A stretch of 64,000 nt of DNA, taken from assembly GCF_015550595.1 (NCBI RefSeq), contig NZ_JADNBB010000018.1, positions 1 to 64,000 on the forward strand, in the 5' to 3' direction. A model generated the notes under the pieces. The model had not been told where the DNA came from. It searched no databases and worked only from the letters and a program-made list of their open reading frames with translations. This DNA comes from Parabacteroides goldsteinii (GTDB lineage Bacteria > Bacteroidota > Bacteroidia > Bacteroidales > Tannerellaceae). The translations under genes and the position numbers were made by a program. Every line of letters starts with the position of its first letter. Within the stretch, counting starts at the first letter, position 1. Below are positions 45,824-55,328 of the stretch, one piece after another.

Positions 45824-45839
45824 AACGAATAATTTAATT

Positions 45840-47495
45840 ATGTTAGAAAGATTCTTAGATCAGACGACTTTCACGTCGCAGGAAGATTTTATCAATAACT
45901 TCAAAATAAAAGTTCCGGAAAATTTCAACTTCGGATATGACGTAGTAGATGCATGGGCTGCAGAAGAACCCGACAAAAAGGCATTATGCTGGACCAACGA
46001 TCAGGGCCAACATATCGACTTCACATTTGCCGAACTGAAAAAGTACACCGATCAGACAGCCTCTTATTTCCAGTCACTGGGTATTGGCCACGGCGATATG
46101 GTCATGCTGATACTGAAACGTCGTTATGAGTTTTGGTTCTCTATTATTGCATTACACAAACTCGGAGCAGTCGTTATCCCGGCAACTCACTTGTTAACAA
46201 AGAAAGATATTGTCTATCGCAATAACGCAGCCGATATAAAAATGATCGTTTGTGCCGGCGAAGATATCATCACCAAACATATTATCGATGCACTGCCGGA
46301 GTCTCCGACTATTGAGAAATTAGTCTCCGTAGGTCCGGAAATACCGGAAGGTTTCGAAGATTTCCATCAAGGGATCGAGAATGCTGCACCTTTCGTTCGC
46401 CCGTCTCATCCGAACAGCAATGATGACATTTCATTGATGTATTTTACATCCGGAACGACTGGTAATCCCAAAATGGTGGCACACGATTTCACTTATCCGC
46501 TGGGACATATCGTAACCGGCAGTTTCTGGCACAACCTGCATCGTGACAGCCTTCATCTGACTATCGCCGATACCGGTTGGGGAAAAGCTGTTTGGGGAAA
46601 ACTATACGGACAATGGATTGCCGGAGCAACCGTATTCGTTTACGATCATGAGAAGTTCACCCCTGCTGATATGTTGCAGATGATCCAGGATTACAAGATC
46701 ACCTCTTTGTGTGCACCTCCAACTATCTTTCGCTTCCTGATCCGCGAAGACATGACGAAGTACGATCTTTCATCCCTGCAATACTGCACAATTGCCGGTG
46801 AAGCACTGAACCCTGCCGTATTCGAAGCATTCTATAAACTGACAGGCATCAAATTGATGGAAGGATTCGGCCAGACGGAAACGACACTGACAGTTGCTAC
46901 GTTCCCATGGATGGAACCGAAACCAGGTTCTATGGGTGTACCTAACCCACAATATGATGTAGATCTGATCCGTCCGGACGGAAGTCGCGCAGAAGACGGA
47001 GAGCAAGGACAAATCGTTATCCATACGACCAAAGGCAAACCGATCGGTCTGTTCAAAGAATATTATCGCGATGCCGAACTGACTCACGAAGCCTGGCATG
47101 ACGGTATGTATTATACAGGTGACGTTGCCTGGCGTGATGAAGACGGCTATCTGTGGTTTGTCGGTCGTGCCGACGATGTGATCAAAAGCTCCGGTTACCG
47201 CATCGGACCGTTCGAAGTGGAAAGCGCACTGATGACACACCCGGCTGTTGTCGAATGTGCAATCACAGGTGTACCTGACGAAATTCGCGGACAAGTGGTA
47301 AAAGCAACAATTGTACTTGCGAAAGATTACAAGGATAAAGCAGGCGAAGCATTGATCAAAGAATTGCAGGATCATGTTAAGCGTGTTACAGCTCCATATA
47401 AATATCCCCGTGTAGTTGAATTTGTCGAAGAATTGCCTAAAACCATCAGCGGAAAGATCCGTCGTGTGGAAATCAGGGATAAAGATAAGAAATAG
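45840..47495 (+). CDS. Acyl-CoA synthetase, medium-chain (MACS) type
   Basis: A 551-residue ANL-family ligase activating a carboxylic acid to acyl-AMP then acyl-CoA. Motifs: [13 protein letters not shown] (P-loop), [29 protein letters not shown], and [14 protein letters not shown] with the catalytic Lys. Resemblance is to acetyl/butyryl-CoA or MACS enzymes. The substrate is not predictable; the cupin regulator gene beside it suggests substrate induction. Confidence 0.92.
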   Translation: MLERFLDQTTFTSQEDFINNFKIKVPENFNFGYDVVDAWAAEEPDKKALCWTNDQGQHIDFTFAELKKYTDQTASYFQSLGIGHGDMVMLILKRRYEFWFSIIALHKLGAVVIPATHLLTKKDIVYRNNAADIKMIVCAGEDIITKHIIDALPESPTIEKLVSVGPEIPEGFEDFHQGIENAAPFVRPSHPNSNDDISLMYFTSGTTGNPKMVAHDFTYPLGHIVTGSFWHNLHRDSLHLTIADTGWGKAVWGKLYGQWIAGATVFVYDHEKFTPADMLQMIQDYKITSLCAPPTIFRFLIREDMTKYDLSSLQYCTIAGEALNPAVFEAFYKLTGIKLMEGFGQTETTLTVATFPWMEPKPGSMGVPNPQYDVDLIRPDGSRAEDGEQGQIVIHTTKGKPIGLFKEYYRDAELTHEAWHDGMYYTGDVAWRDEDGYLWFVGRADDVIKSSGYRIGPFEVESALMTHPAVVECAITGVPDEIRGQVVKATIVLAKDYKDKAGEALIKELQDHVKRVTAPYKYPRVVEFVEELPKTISGKIRRVEIRDKDKK

Positions 47496-47509
47496 AAGAT
47501 TACACGAAA

Positions 47510-48595
47510 ATGACATATCAGTTTACACGGATAGCAGTAAAAATAGGAAGTAACGTACTGACAAGAAAAGACGGCTCCCTCGATGTCACCCGCATGTCGG
47601 CATTAGTCGATCAGGTTGCGGAATTGCATCGACACGGGGTAGAAGTGGTTTTGATCTCTTCCGGAGCAGTAGCCTCCGGAAGAAGCGAGGTGAAACCCGG
47701 AAAGAAACTCGATGCCGTCTCTGCCCGCCAACTCTATTCAGCGGTAGGACAGGCCAAATTGATCAACCGTTACTTCGAGTTATTCCGCGAACATAAGATC
47801 GCTTGCGGCCAGGTTCTCACGACAAAGGAGAACTTCGGTAGCCGCACGCATTACCTCAACCAGAAACATTGCATGGAGGTAATGCTCGACAATAAGGTGA
47901 TACCCATTGTAAACGAAAACGATACCATATCCGTTACAGAACTGATGTTTACTGATAATGACGAGTTGTCCGGCATGATCGCTACTATGATGGGAATGGA
48001 TGCACTTATTATCCTGAGTAATATCGACGGTATCTATAATGGTAATCCGGCTGATCCGGCAGCAACGGTCATCCGGGAGATTGACGGTGGCAAACAGGAT
48101 CTTTCAGAATATGTACAGACAAGCAAATCCTCTTTCGGACGTGGCGGCATGCTCACCAAATGTACTATTGCACAGAAAGTAGCTGATGAAGGTATCACCG
48201 TGATCATTGCAAACGGCAAGAAGGAAAATATCCTGCCTGCGTTACTGGCCAAAGGTAGTCAGACTGTATGTACACGTTTTATACCGGCAGCCAAACCTGT
48301 CAGCAGTGTTAAGAAATGGATCGCTCACTCCGAAGGTTTTGCCAAAGGAGAGATACATATCAATCAGGGAACAGAAGAGGCCCTGACCGGCAGTAAAGCC
48401 ACCAGCCTGTTACTGGTAGGTGTCACCGCTATCATCGGAGACTTCGAGAAGAATGATATTGTAAAGATCATCAATGAAGCAGGCGTACAGATCGGTGTCG
48501 GGTGTGCCGGATACGATAGCCGGGAAGCTACCGGTCTGATCGGTCAACGAGATTTGAAACCGCTTGTTCATTACGATTACTTATATCTGGATTAA
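47510..48595 (+). CDS. proB: Glutamate 5-kinase
   Basis: A 361-residue enzyme phosphorylating glutamate in proline synthesis: VKIGSNVLTRKDGSLD, VLISSGAVASGRSEV, VNENDTISVTELMFTDNDELSG, GRGGMLTKCTIAQ. The C-terminal part (WIAHSEGFAKGEIHINQGTEEAL) is the PUA domain. It follows the ligase by 14 bases and precedes proA by 9. Confidence 0.97.
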   Translation: MTYQFTRIAVKIGSNVLTRKDGSLDVTRMSALVDQVAELHRHGVEVVLISSGAVASGRSEVKPGKKLDAVSARQLYSAVGQAKLINRYFELFREHKIACGQVLTTKENFGSRTHYLNQKHCMEVMLDNKVIPIVNENDTISVTELMFTDNDELSGMIATMMGMDALIILSNIDGIYNGNPADPAATVIREIDGGKQDLSEYVQTSKSSFGRGGMLTKCTIAQKVADEGITVIIANGKKENILPALLAKGSQTVCTRFIPAAKPVSSVKKWIAHSEGFAKGEIHINQGTEEALTGSKATSLLLVGVTAIIGDFEKNDIVKIINEAGVQIGVGCAGYDSREATGLIGQRDLKPLVHYDYLYLD

Positions 48596-48604
48596 ATAAA
48601 AGAC

Positions 48605-49852
48605 ATGGCAATCAATCATCTATTAAAGCAAGGCGTTACCGCATCCCGCCAACTTATCACGTTAAGCGACGAGGCGATAAACCGTATACTGACCGAAACA
48701 GCAGACGAGCTGATGAACAGGCAAGCGGAAGTTCTTGCTGCCAACGAGAAAGACCTGGCCCGTATGGACCCGGCCAATCCCAAATATGATCGTTTGAAAC
48801 TGACAACCGATCGTCTGGCCGGTATTGCCGGAGACATGCGGAATGTAGCCTCGCTCCCCTCCCCGCTCGGCAAAGTGATCAGTGAAGCCACCCGCCCGAA
48901 CGGCATGGTGATCCGTAAAGTATCAGTACCATTCGGAGTGATAGGAGTTATCTACGAAGCACGTCCGAATGTGACTTTCGATGTATTCTCTTTATGTTTC
49001 AAAAGTGCAAACGCCTGTGTACTAAAGGGAGGTTCGGATGCCGACGACTCCAATCGTGCACTGGTGACTATCATTCATGCCGTATTGGAACGCCACGGTA
49101 TCGACCCGGCCGTTTGTACTTTATTACCTCCCGAACGGGAAGCGACAACGGAACTGTTGAATGCCGTCGGCCTGGTAGACCTTATCATTCCCCGCGGCAG
49201 TAGTTCGCTGATCAACTTCGTGCGCGACAATGCCCGCGTGCCGGTTATCGAGACAGGCGCCGGTATCTGCCATACCTATTTTGACAAGGACGGGGACAAA
49301 GAAAAGGGACAGGCCATCGTGAACAACGCCAAGACCCGCCGGGTAAGCGTTTGCAATGCATTGGATTGTCTGATCATCCATCAGGAACGGCTCGATGATC
49401 TTCCTTTTATCTGCGATAAACTGAAAGAGAGCAATGTCACGATCTATGCGGATGAGCAGGCTTTCACCGCTTTGTCGGGACAATATCCGTCAGCACTGCT
49501 GCAACCTGCCAACGAAAACAGCTTCGGCACCGAGTTCCTCGACTACAAGATGAGTATCCGTACCGTAGCATCGCTCGAAGAAGCACTGGAACATATAGCC
49601 CGTTACAGTTCAAGGCATAGTGAAAGTATCGTCAGCGAGTCATCCGAAGCTATCCGCCTGTTCCAGCAACAGGTAGATGCAGCCTGTGTCTATGCCAACG
49701 TATCGACCGCTTTCACCGACGGGGCACAGTTCGGTTTCGGGGCAGAGATCGGCATCAGTACACAAAAGTTACATGCCCGCGGACCGATGGCTTTACCGGA
49801 ACTGACGACTTATAAATACATTATCGAAGGAAACGGGCAAATACGAAAATAA
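48605..49852 (+). CDS. proA: Gamma-glutamyl phosphate reductase
   Basis: A 415-residue aldehyde-dehydrogenase-like enzyme reducing glutamyl phosphate: [53 protein letters not shown], and [13 protein letters not shown] with the catalytic Cys. Full length; operon with proB. Confidence 0.97.
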   Translation: MAINHLLKQGVTASRQLITLSDEAINRILTETADELMNRQAEVLAANEKDLARMDPANPKYDRLKLTTDRLAGIAGDMRNVASLPSPLGKVISEATRPNGMVIRKVSVPFGVIGVIYEARPNVTFDVFSLCFKSANACVLKGGSDADDSNRALVTIIHAVLERHGIDPAVCTLLPPEREATTELLNAVGLVDLIIPRGSSSLINFVRDNARVPVIETGAGICHTYFDKDGDKEKGQAIVNNAKTRRVSVCNALDCLIIHQERLDDLPFICDKLKESNVTIYADEQAFTALSGQYPSALLQPANENSFGTEFLDYKMSIRTVASLEEALEHIARYSSRHSESIVSESSEAIRLFQQQVDAACVYANVSTAFTDGAQFGFGAEIGISTQKLHARGPMALPELTTYKYIIEGNGQIRK

Positions 49853-49856
49853 TACC

Positions 49857-49864
49857 TATTTTTG
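49857..49864 (+). promoter_or_regulatory. -7 box for argF'
   Basis: TATTTTTG, full match, 22 bases before the ATG at 49887; it begins right after proA. Confidence 0.6.
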
Positions 49865-49886
49865 TATCCATCATTAAATTAATAAT

Positions 49887-50840
49887 ATGAGACATTTCAC
49901 TTGTGTACAGGATTTAGGCGACCTGAAACAGGCGCTTAACGAAGCTTTCGAAATCAAGAAAGACCGCTTTCAGTTCACAGAACTTGGCAAGAACAAGACG
50001 CTGTTAATGATATTCTTCAACTCCAGCCTGCGTACGCGCCTCTCTACCCAGAAGGCTGCGATGAACCTGGGGATGAACACGATGGTTCTCGACGTGAACC
50101 AGGGTGCATGGAAGCTGGAAACCGAACGCGGTGTCATCATGGATGGCGACAAACCGGAACACCTGCTGGAAGCGATTCCGGTCATGGGTTGTTACTGCGA
50201 CATCATCGGTGTACGTTCTTTCGCCCGCTTCGAAAACAAGGAAGACGATTACAACGAAAAGATCATCTCTGAATTTATCAAATACTCCGGTCGCCCGGTA
50301 TTCAGTATGGAAGCGGCTACCCGCCATCCGCTGCAAAGTTTTGCCGACCTGATCACGATCGAGGAATATAAGAAAACAGCCCGTCCGAAAGTGGTTATGA
50401 CCTGGGCTCCGCATCCGAAATCTCTTCCGCAGGCAGTACCCAACAGTTTTGCCGAATGGATGAATGCGACGGATTATGAATTTGTGATTACCCACCCGGA
50501 GGGCTACGAACTGGATCCTAAATTCGTAGGCAATGCCCGTGTGGAATACGATCAAAAGAAAGCTTTCGAAGGTGCAGACTTTATCTATGCCAAAAACTGG
50601 GCCGCTTATACCGATCCTAACTACGGCCAGGTATTAAGCAAAGATCGCGCCTGGACTGTCGATACGGAAAAGATGGCGTTGACCAACAACGCTTATTTCA
50701 TGCACTGTCTCCCGGTCCGCCGTAACATGATCGTTACCGACGACGTAATCGAAAGCCCGCAAAGCATCGTGATCCCGGAAGCCGCCAATCGCGAAATTTC
50801 GGCACAGACAGTACTGAAAAAGATATTGATGGGATTATAG
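49887..50840 (+). CDS. argF': N-succinylornithine carbamoyltransferase
   Basis: A 317-residue transcarbamylase of arginine synthesis. FFNSSLRTRLSTQKA is the carbamoyl-phosphate loop (SxRT). Residue 90 is Pro in GDKPEHLLE, the residue reported in Bacteroides fragilis to select N-succinylornithine, where acetylornithine enzymes have Glu. ATRHPLQSFADLITIEEY and FMHCLPVRRNMIVTDDV complete the match. I therefore call it a SOTCase rather than an ordinary ornithine enzyme. Confidence 0.93.
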   Translation: MRHFTCVQDLGDLKQALNEAFEIKKDRFQFTELGKNKTLLMIFFNSSLRTRLSTQKAAMNLGMNTMVLDVNQGAWKLETERGVIMDGDKPEHLLEAIPVMGCYCDIIGVRSFARFENKEDDYNEKIISEFIKYSGRPVFSMEAATRHPLQSFADLITIEEYKKTARPKVVMTWAPHPKSLPQAVPNSFAEWMNATDYEFVITHPEGYELDPKFVGNARVEYDQKKAFEGADFIYAKNWAAYTDPNYGQVLSKDRAWTVDTEKMALTNNAYFMHCLPVRRNMIVTDDVIESPQSIVIPEAANREISAQTVLKKILMGL

Positions 50841-50875
50841 TGTCTAGGGTTTTACCAGAATTATTTTCAATATTA

Positions 50876-51406
50876 ACTATCATACTATCATAAATCGCAG
50901 CAAACATCACATATTCAGGGTATTATATTATGATAGTTGTCATTTCGAACTATCATTCATCCATCATGGAACTATCATAGCCCTGGATAAAAACGAGTCA
51001 TATACTACCTTTTTTCACTAAGTATATCACTAAAGATCAAAAAGATAAGAAATAAAGACGTTTTACACCCGGGTCTCGATGGCCTCGACACCTGGGTGTG
51101 AGCAACGTCGGGACCCGGGTGTAAAACCGGTCAAAACGGGCATGTCGGCAAATAAAAGTAAGCACTTCCACTAAATAAAGCCACAGCTTTCCGAAAAAAG
51201 GTAGGCAGAAAACGATTAAATTGAGCGATACCTACCGGTTACAGCCCCTTTTAACGGATAAAACAGTTCTATTTTCACTCAAAAAAGAGGTAAATGTAAT
51301 TTTATGATAGTTCTATGATGGATGAATGATAGTTCAAAACGTCAACTATCATAATCACATCCATTGATATACAAGTCAACCAGACAATTTATGATAGTAT
51401 GATAGT
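50876..51406. repeat. 531-bp hyphenated palindrome with two arm pairs
   Basis: Outer arms, 20 bp, perfect: 50876-50895 (ACTATCATACTATCATAAAT) and 51387-51406. Inner arms, 52 bp, nearly perfect: 50928-50979 and 51303-51354, sharing GAACTATCATTCATCCATCA. Both pairs have centre 51141 and both gaps between outer and inner arm are 32 bases, though those gap sequences differ. No gene was found inside and no clear target duplication outside. Confidence 0.8.
51060..51127. repeat. GC-rich 16-bp-arm hairpin inside the palindrome
   Basis: GTTTTACACCCGGGTC (51060-51075) faces GACCCGGGTGTAAAAC (51112-51127), perfect. A related CCTGGGTGT lies between them near 51091. Its centre (51093.5) is not that of the large palindrome. 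Confidence 0.75.
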
Positions 51407-51556
51407 ATATTTCAAATTATTTCAATAGAATAAGAAACACTTAAAGTAAGAACTACTACCGTACTTCCATAAACCTCTTTATTATGATGCCTTACCTTCA
51501 AACTTATCCGTTTATGAATTGTTTTATAAGAAAAGTGATTCATAAAACAGAACATC

Positions 51557-52834
51557 ATGGGCTTCAACATTGCAAAAACAGATAAGAAACGGGTTGTCAT
51601 TATTGGTGGTGGTTTTGGGGGATTAAAACTGGCCAATAAACTGAAAGGAAGCAACTTCCAGGTAGTCTTGATAGACAAGAACAATTTCCATCAGTTCCCG
51701 CCCTTATTGTATCAGGTAGCATCATCCGGTCTGGAACCGGGATCAATCATATTTCCTTTCCGAAAGATATTTCAGAAACAGAAAGACTTCTACTTCCGAA
51801 TGGCAGAAGTGAAAGCCGTTATCGCCGAACGGAACCTGATCGAGACATCGATCGGTGAACTGAGCTACGACTACCTGGTGATAGCCTCCGGTACCATCAC
51901 CAACTTCTTCGGCAATAAGACTATTGAAGAAAAAGCATTACCGATGAAAACGATCCAGGAAGCTCTCGAACTAAGGAACACCTTGCTTTCCAATTTCGAA
52001 AAAGCAACAATCTGTACCGACCCGGAAGAAAAACAAGCACTGATGAATGTGGTTATCGTTGGTGGTGGAGCCACTGGCGTAGAGGTAGCCGGAGTACTGG
52101 CTGAAATGAAAAGATTTGTTATGCCGAAAGATTATCCGGACCTGAAACAGCCGGATATGAATATCTATTTGATAGAAGGTTCTCCCAGGCTACTCGGAGT
52201 TATGTCTACCGAAGCATCCGAGAATGCAGAGAAATTCCTGAAAGAGATGGGCGTAAACATCATACTGAATAAACGGGTAACAGACTATCAGGATGGGAAA
52301 GTCATACTGGACGACAACTCCACTATCACAACCCAAACCCTCGTTTGGGTCAGTGGGGTAACCGCCACGCATTTTGATCATATCGATAAAGAAGCATTGA
52401 ACCGGGGTGGTCGGATCACAGTCAATGAATTTAACCAGATGCCAGGGATGACAAACGTATTTGCTATCGGCGATGTTTGTTTCCAGACAGAAGAAGAATA
52501 CCCGAACGGTCATCCGCAAGTAGCCCAAGTGGCTATCCAGCAGGGAAATTTGCTTGCAGATAACCTCAAACGCCTGGAATCGGGGAAGACATTGAAAGCC
52601 TTCCATTACATAAATCTCGGAACACTGGCTACCGTAGGACGCAACAAAGCTGTCGCCGATCTGAAAAAGCTGAAGTTACAAGGATTCATTGCCTGGATGG
52701 TATGGATGCTGGTTCATTTACGTTCTATCCTGGGGATCAAGAATAAACTGATGGTACTGATAGAATGGGTATGGAGCTACTTTACTTACGATCAGTCTAT
52801 TCGCCTGATACTTTATATACCCAAAAAGAAATAA
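51557..52834 (+). CDS. Type II NADH dehydrogenase (NDH-2)
   Basis: A 425-residue FAD flavoprotein passing electrons from NADH to quinone without proton pumping. FAD motif VVIIGGGFGGLKLANKL (residues 14-30), NADH motif VVIVGGGATGVEVAGVLAEM (about 165), VFAIGDVCFQ, and a C-terminal amphipathic membrane-binding region (FIAWMVWMLVHLRSILGIKN). Its last 22 bases overlap the convergent outer-membrane gene. Confidence 0.93.
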   Translation: MGFNIAKTDKKRVVIIGGGFGGLKLANKLKGSNFQVVLIDKNNFHQFPPLLYQVASSGLEPGSIIFPFRKIFQKQKDFYFRMAEVKAVIAERNLIETSIGELSYDYLVIASGTITNFFGNKTIEEKALPMKTIQEALELRNTLLSNFEKATICTDPEEKQALMNVVIVGGGATGVEVAGVLAEMKRFVMPKDYPDLKQPDMNIYLIEGSPRLLGVMSTEASENAEKFLKEMGVNIILNKRVTDYQDGKVILDDNSTITTQTLVWVSGVTATHFDHIDKEALNRGGRITVNEFNQMPGMTNVFAIGDVCFQTEEEYPNGHPQVAQVAIQQGNLLADNLKRLESGKTLKAFHYINLGTLATVGRNKAVADLKKLKLQGFIAWMVWMLVHLRSILGIKNKLMVLIEWVWSYFTYDQSIRLILYIPKKK

Positions 52835-54876
52835 GTAAGCGTCAACCATGTAACCCGTGCATCCCGATTACGGATTTGCTCCATATGCATTTTACTCGTA
52901 TCGATAATCGTTGTCTCCTCCAGACCGTCGAAGATATTATTGATACTTAAGTTAGCACGCAATTTACGGTTCATAAAATACTGTGAGAGTCCGGCATTCA
53001 CACTGCTGTGGCTCTTTATTTTTCCCTGCGGTGTCAATTGGTCCGAAATAAAGAAGCCATCCAACTGAAACTCGGTGGTCGGTGTTATGGCAATGCTTAT
53101 ACTCCCCTTCCAATCCGTGCAAACCATCGATTTCTTTTCATCATAGCCGACCGTACGCCCGTCGATCTCATCTTTATAGACATTTCCGGAAAAGCCGATA
53201 TTCAATATACGGATAGGATTCCAGTTGCCGGACAGTTCAAAACCTAGTGCCTGACTATGACCAATATTTGTCTTTTGCCAGATCGATTCCTCGTTCATTA
53301 TTTCCATTATACGGTTCGACTTATTCCGGTAATAAAGAGCCGGGGTAAAACGGAAAGACTTTGTAACCAACGAGTAAGACAATTCTAACGAATGAATAAA
53401 CTCATCTTTCAAATCCGGATTACCCTGTGTCAGATGAGTAGGGTCGCCATACTGAATAAATGGATTCAGGTCAGCGCCATAAGGACGGATCACACGTTGC
53501 AGATAACTCAAAGACAGGTTCCCATTCTTATTTGTTTCCAAAGAAAACGTCACTCTTGGATAAACATGGAAACGAGTAGAACTCTTCTCTTCAAATTTTT
53601 GAGCATTTACTTCACCCTGTACCCCCACTTCGGCAGATAAGCGATCCCAATGTTTATCCACAGAGGCATAAAGCAAATGTGTATTACGATTAAAAGAATA
53701 ATCATACGATTTGTTTGCTACCGGAGCCCAGACACCGGTCTCCATATCTATATCATTCGTTTCCGTATAATATTTCTCGTCTTTAATACGTCCGATATAG
53801 CCGGCTTTAAAATACCAGTCGTCCGCAAACAACTTACTGAAGGCAGCCGACAGATAATAATTATGTTTGTCCTGATTGATAAACATATTATCTTTCTTCA
53901 AAATGACTCCTGTACCCGGTTTCTCATTCTCGTAATAATTATCCTCATCGTATCCAAAGTCGTTATAGTTGAAAGTAACCGTCAACCGATCCAACGGATT
54001 AGCGAACTGGTGATTCCAACGAGCTTCCACAGTATAGGCGTCCTGCCGCTGATCATTATAGCGGTGGCGAGTCATCTGGTTCTTTACACTGCCATCGGGG
54101 TTCAATACTTTATTATTTATACCACCATACCGGCTGTAATCCATCAGATGATACAATCCATATACCGTCAGCAAATCGGCGGAAGTCAAATCATACCCTA
54201 CACTCAGGTCGGCCAGATGAACATCCGGACGGGCAGCCGCATTGTTATTCATGATCGTTGTCCCTGTTTCCGTCTTTGTTGTCTTATCGAACGAACGTTT
54301 ACGATATTCCTTACGATAGTTATACTTACCTACGATATGAAATTTACCCGGATGCAGATTCACGATAGCTCCGGCATTATACCGTTCCTGCAAACCCGCC
54401 CCCAGCGTAACAGTCAATGGTGAATCATCCTTCGTGTAAGAGGCAGAAGACAAGTTCAGTAATCCGGCATCCCCGTCAGGCACCAAAGAGATATCCGGCA
54501 AGGCAGACATAGAAATATGATTAAAAAACAGAGCTGGCAACTGGATAAGTACATCACCGCTATATTCTTCCAACAACCCGTAAGGAATCCCATTAATAAG
54601 CATTCCCGCTTTAGCAGAACCACGATATGTTATCCCTCCTTCAATATCCGTAACTAAGGAAGGCATCTGGCGAAAAGCTTCCGACACCGTATTGCTCACA
54701 CTACTCAGGTTATTTTCAACCTGCAGGCGTTTTACCTCTCCACCACTAAGTCCGGTAAAGCGTTTACCCTGTATTTCAACATTCTGCAACGACAAGTTCA
54801 TATCAACCGGAGTCTGTGCGCCGATAGTATGACTTAATAATACCAGTGTAGGAAAAATGAGTAGATTTCTTTTCAT
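52813..54876 (-). CDS. TonB-receptor-like outer-membrane beta-barrel protein
   Basis: A 687-residue protein: signal peptide (cleaved after HTIGAQ), plug-like domain (residues 25-140, VSEAFRQMPSLVTDIEGGITYRG, NGIPYGLLEE) and a C-terminal barrel with the family end FDGLEETTI and LTLTYFFLGI. The carboxypeptidase-like N-terminal domain of SusC is missing. It fits the PF14905 outer-membrane barrel family. No SusD partner is nearby and no TonB box was recognised with confidence. Confidence 0.87.
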   Translation of the reverse strand: MKRNLLIFPTLVLLSHTIGAQTPVDMNLSLQNVEIQGKRFTGLSGGEVKRLQVENNLSSVSNTVSEAFRQMPSLVTDIEGGITYRGSAKAGMLINGIPYGLLEEYSGDVLIQLPALFFNHISMSALPDISLVPDGDAGLLNLSSASYTKDDSPLTVTLGAGLQERYNAGAIVNLHPGKFHIVGKYNYRKEYRKRSFDKTTKTETGTTIMNNNAAARPDVHLADLSVGYDLTSADLLTVYGLYHLMDYSRYGGINNKVLNPDGSVKNQMTRHRYNDQRQDAYTVEARWNHQFANPLDRLTVTFNYNDFGYDEDNYYENEKPGTGVILKKDNMFINQDKHNYYLSAAFSKLFADDWYFKAGYIGRIKDEKYYTETNDIDMETGVWAPVANKSYDYSFNRNTHLLYASVDKHWDRLSAEVGVQGEVNAQKFEEKSSTRFHVYPRVTFSLETNKNGNLSLSYLQRVIRPYGADLNPFIQYGDPTHLTQGNPDLKDEFIHSLELSYSLVTKSFRFTPALYYRNKSNRIMEIMNEESIWQKTNIGHSQALGFELSGNWNPIRILNIGFSGNVYKDEIDGRTVGYDEKKSMVCTDWKGSISIAITPTTEFQLDGFFISDQLTPQGKIKSHSSVNAGLSQYFMNRKLRANLSINNIFDGLEETTIIDTSKMHMEQIRNRDARVTWLTLTYFFLGI

Positions 54877-54901
54877 ATATTATACCGTTATAAACAAAAA
54901 A

Positions 54902-54927
54902 AGTCTGTATGTGTAAGCATACAGACT
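54902..54927 (-). terminator. Terminator of the acidic micro-lipoprotein
   Basis: AGTCTGTATG (54902-54911) pairs perfectly with CATACAGACT (54918-54927); a T-run follows on the minus strand. Confidence 0.8.
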
Positions 54928-54951
54928 GTCCTTTTAACTGATTACTGAATA

Positions 54952-55173
54952 TTATTCAGCAGGAGCAGCTTCTGTTTCAGTAGCAACAGCAGTTGAATCA
55001 CCTTCAGCAGAAACAACTTCTTCTGTTACAGTTTCTTCTTCAACAACTGCAGGAGTTTCTTCTACAGTAGTTTCTGTTTCAGCAACTTCAGCATTTGATT
55101 CTGCAGATTTGTTACCACATGATGTGAAAGAAACGGCTGCAACAAGAGCAGCAAATGCAACTAACTTTTTCAT
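54952..55173 (-). CDS. Acidic low-complexity micro-lipoprotein
   Basis: A 73-residue protein: lipoprotein signal ending in AVSFTSC (Cys 19), then 54 residues almost entirely Glu, Ala, Val and Thr (EVAETETTVEETPAVVEEET). No folded domain. It has its own promoter (TACATTTG on the minus strand at 55224-55231) and a strong terminator, so it is a monocistronic, probably abundant product. It could act as an envelope spacer or cation buffer; that is inference. Confidence 0.8.
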   Translation of the reverse strand: MKKLVAFAALVAAVSFTSCGNKSAESNAEVAETETTVEETPAVVEEETVTEEVVSAEGDSTAVATETEAAPAE

Positions 55174-55223
55174 TTTGTCTTTAATTTAAACGGTCTATAA
55201 TGTCTTCTTGTTGTAAAACGATG

Positions 55224-55231
55224 CAAATGTA
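55224..55231 (-). promoter_or_regulatory. -7 box for the micro-lipoprotein
   Basis: Minus strand TACATTTG, full match, 51 bases before the ATG. Confidence 0.6.
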
Positions 55232-55328
55232 TGTATTAATTATACATGTTGTACAACATAAGACGCTTTTTTTTCAACTATTTTTCATACAAAACTTAAT
55301 CGGCTGTTAATCAACACATAAATATTTA

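Noticed and set aside
46770-47516. Minus-strand 248-residue open frame
   Set aside because: Shadow of the acyl-CoA ligase, which has all its family motifs on the other strand.
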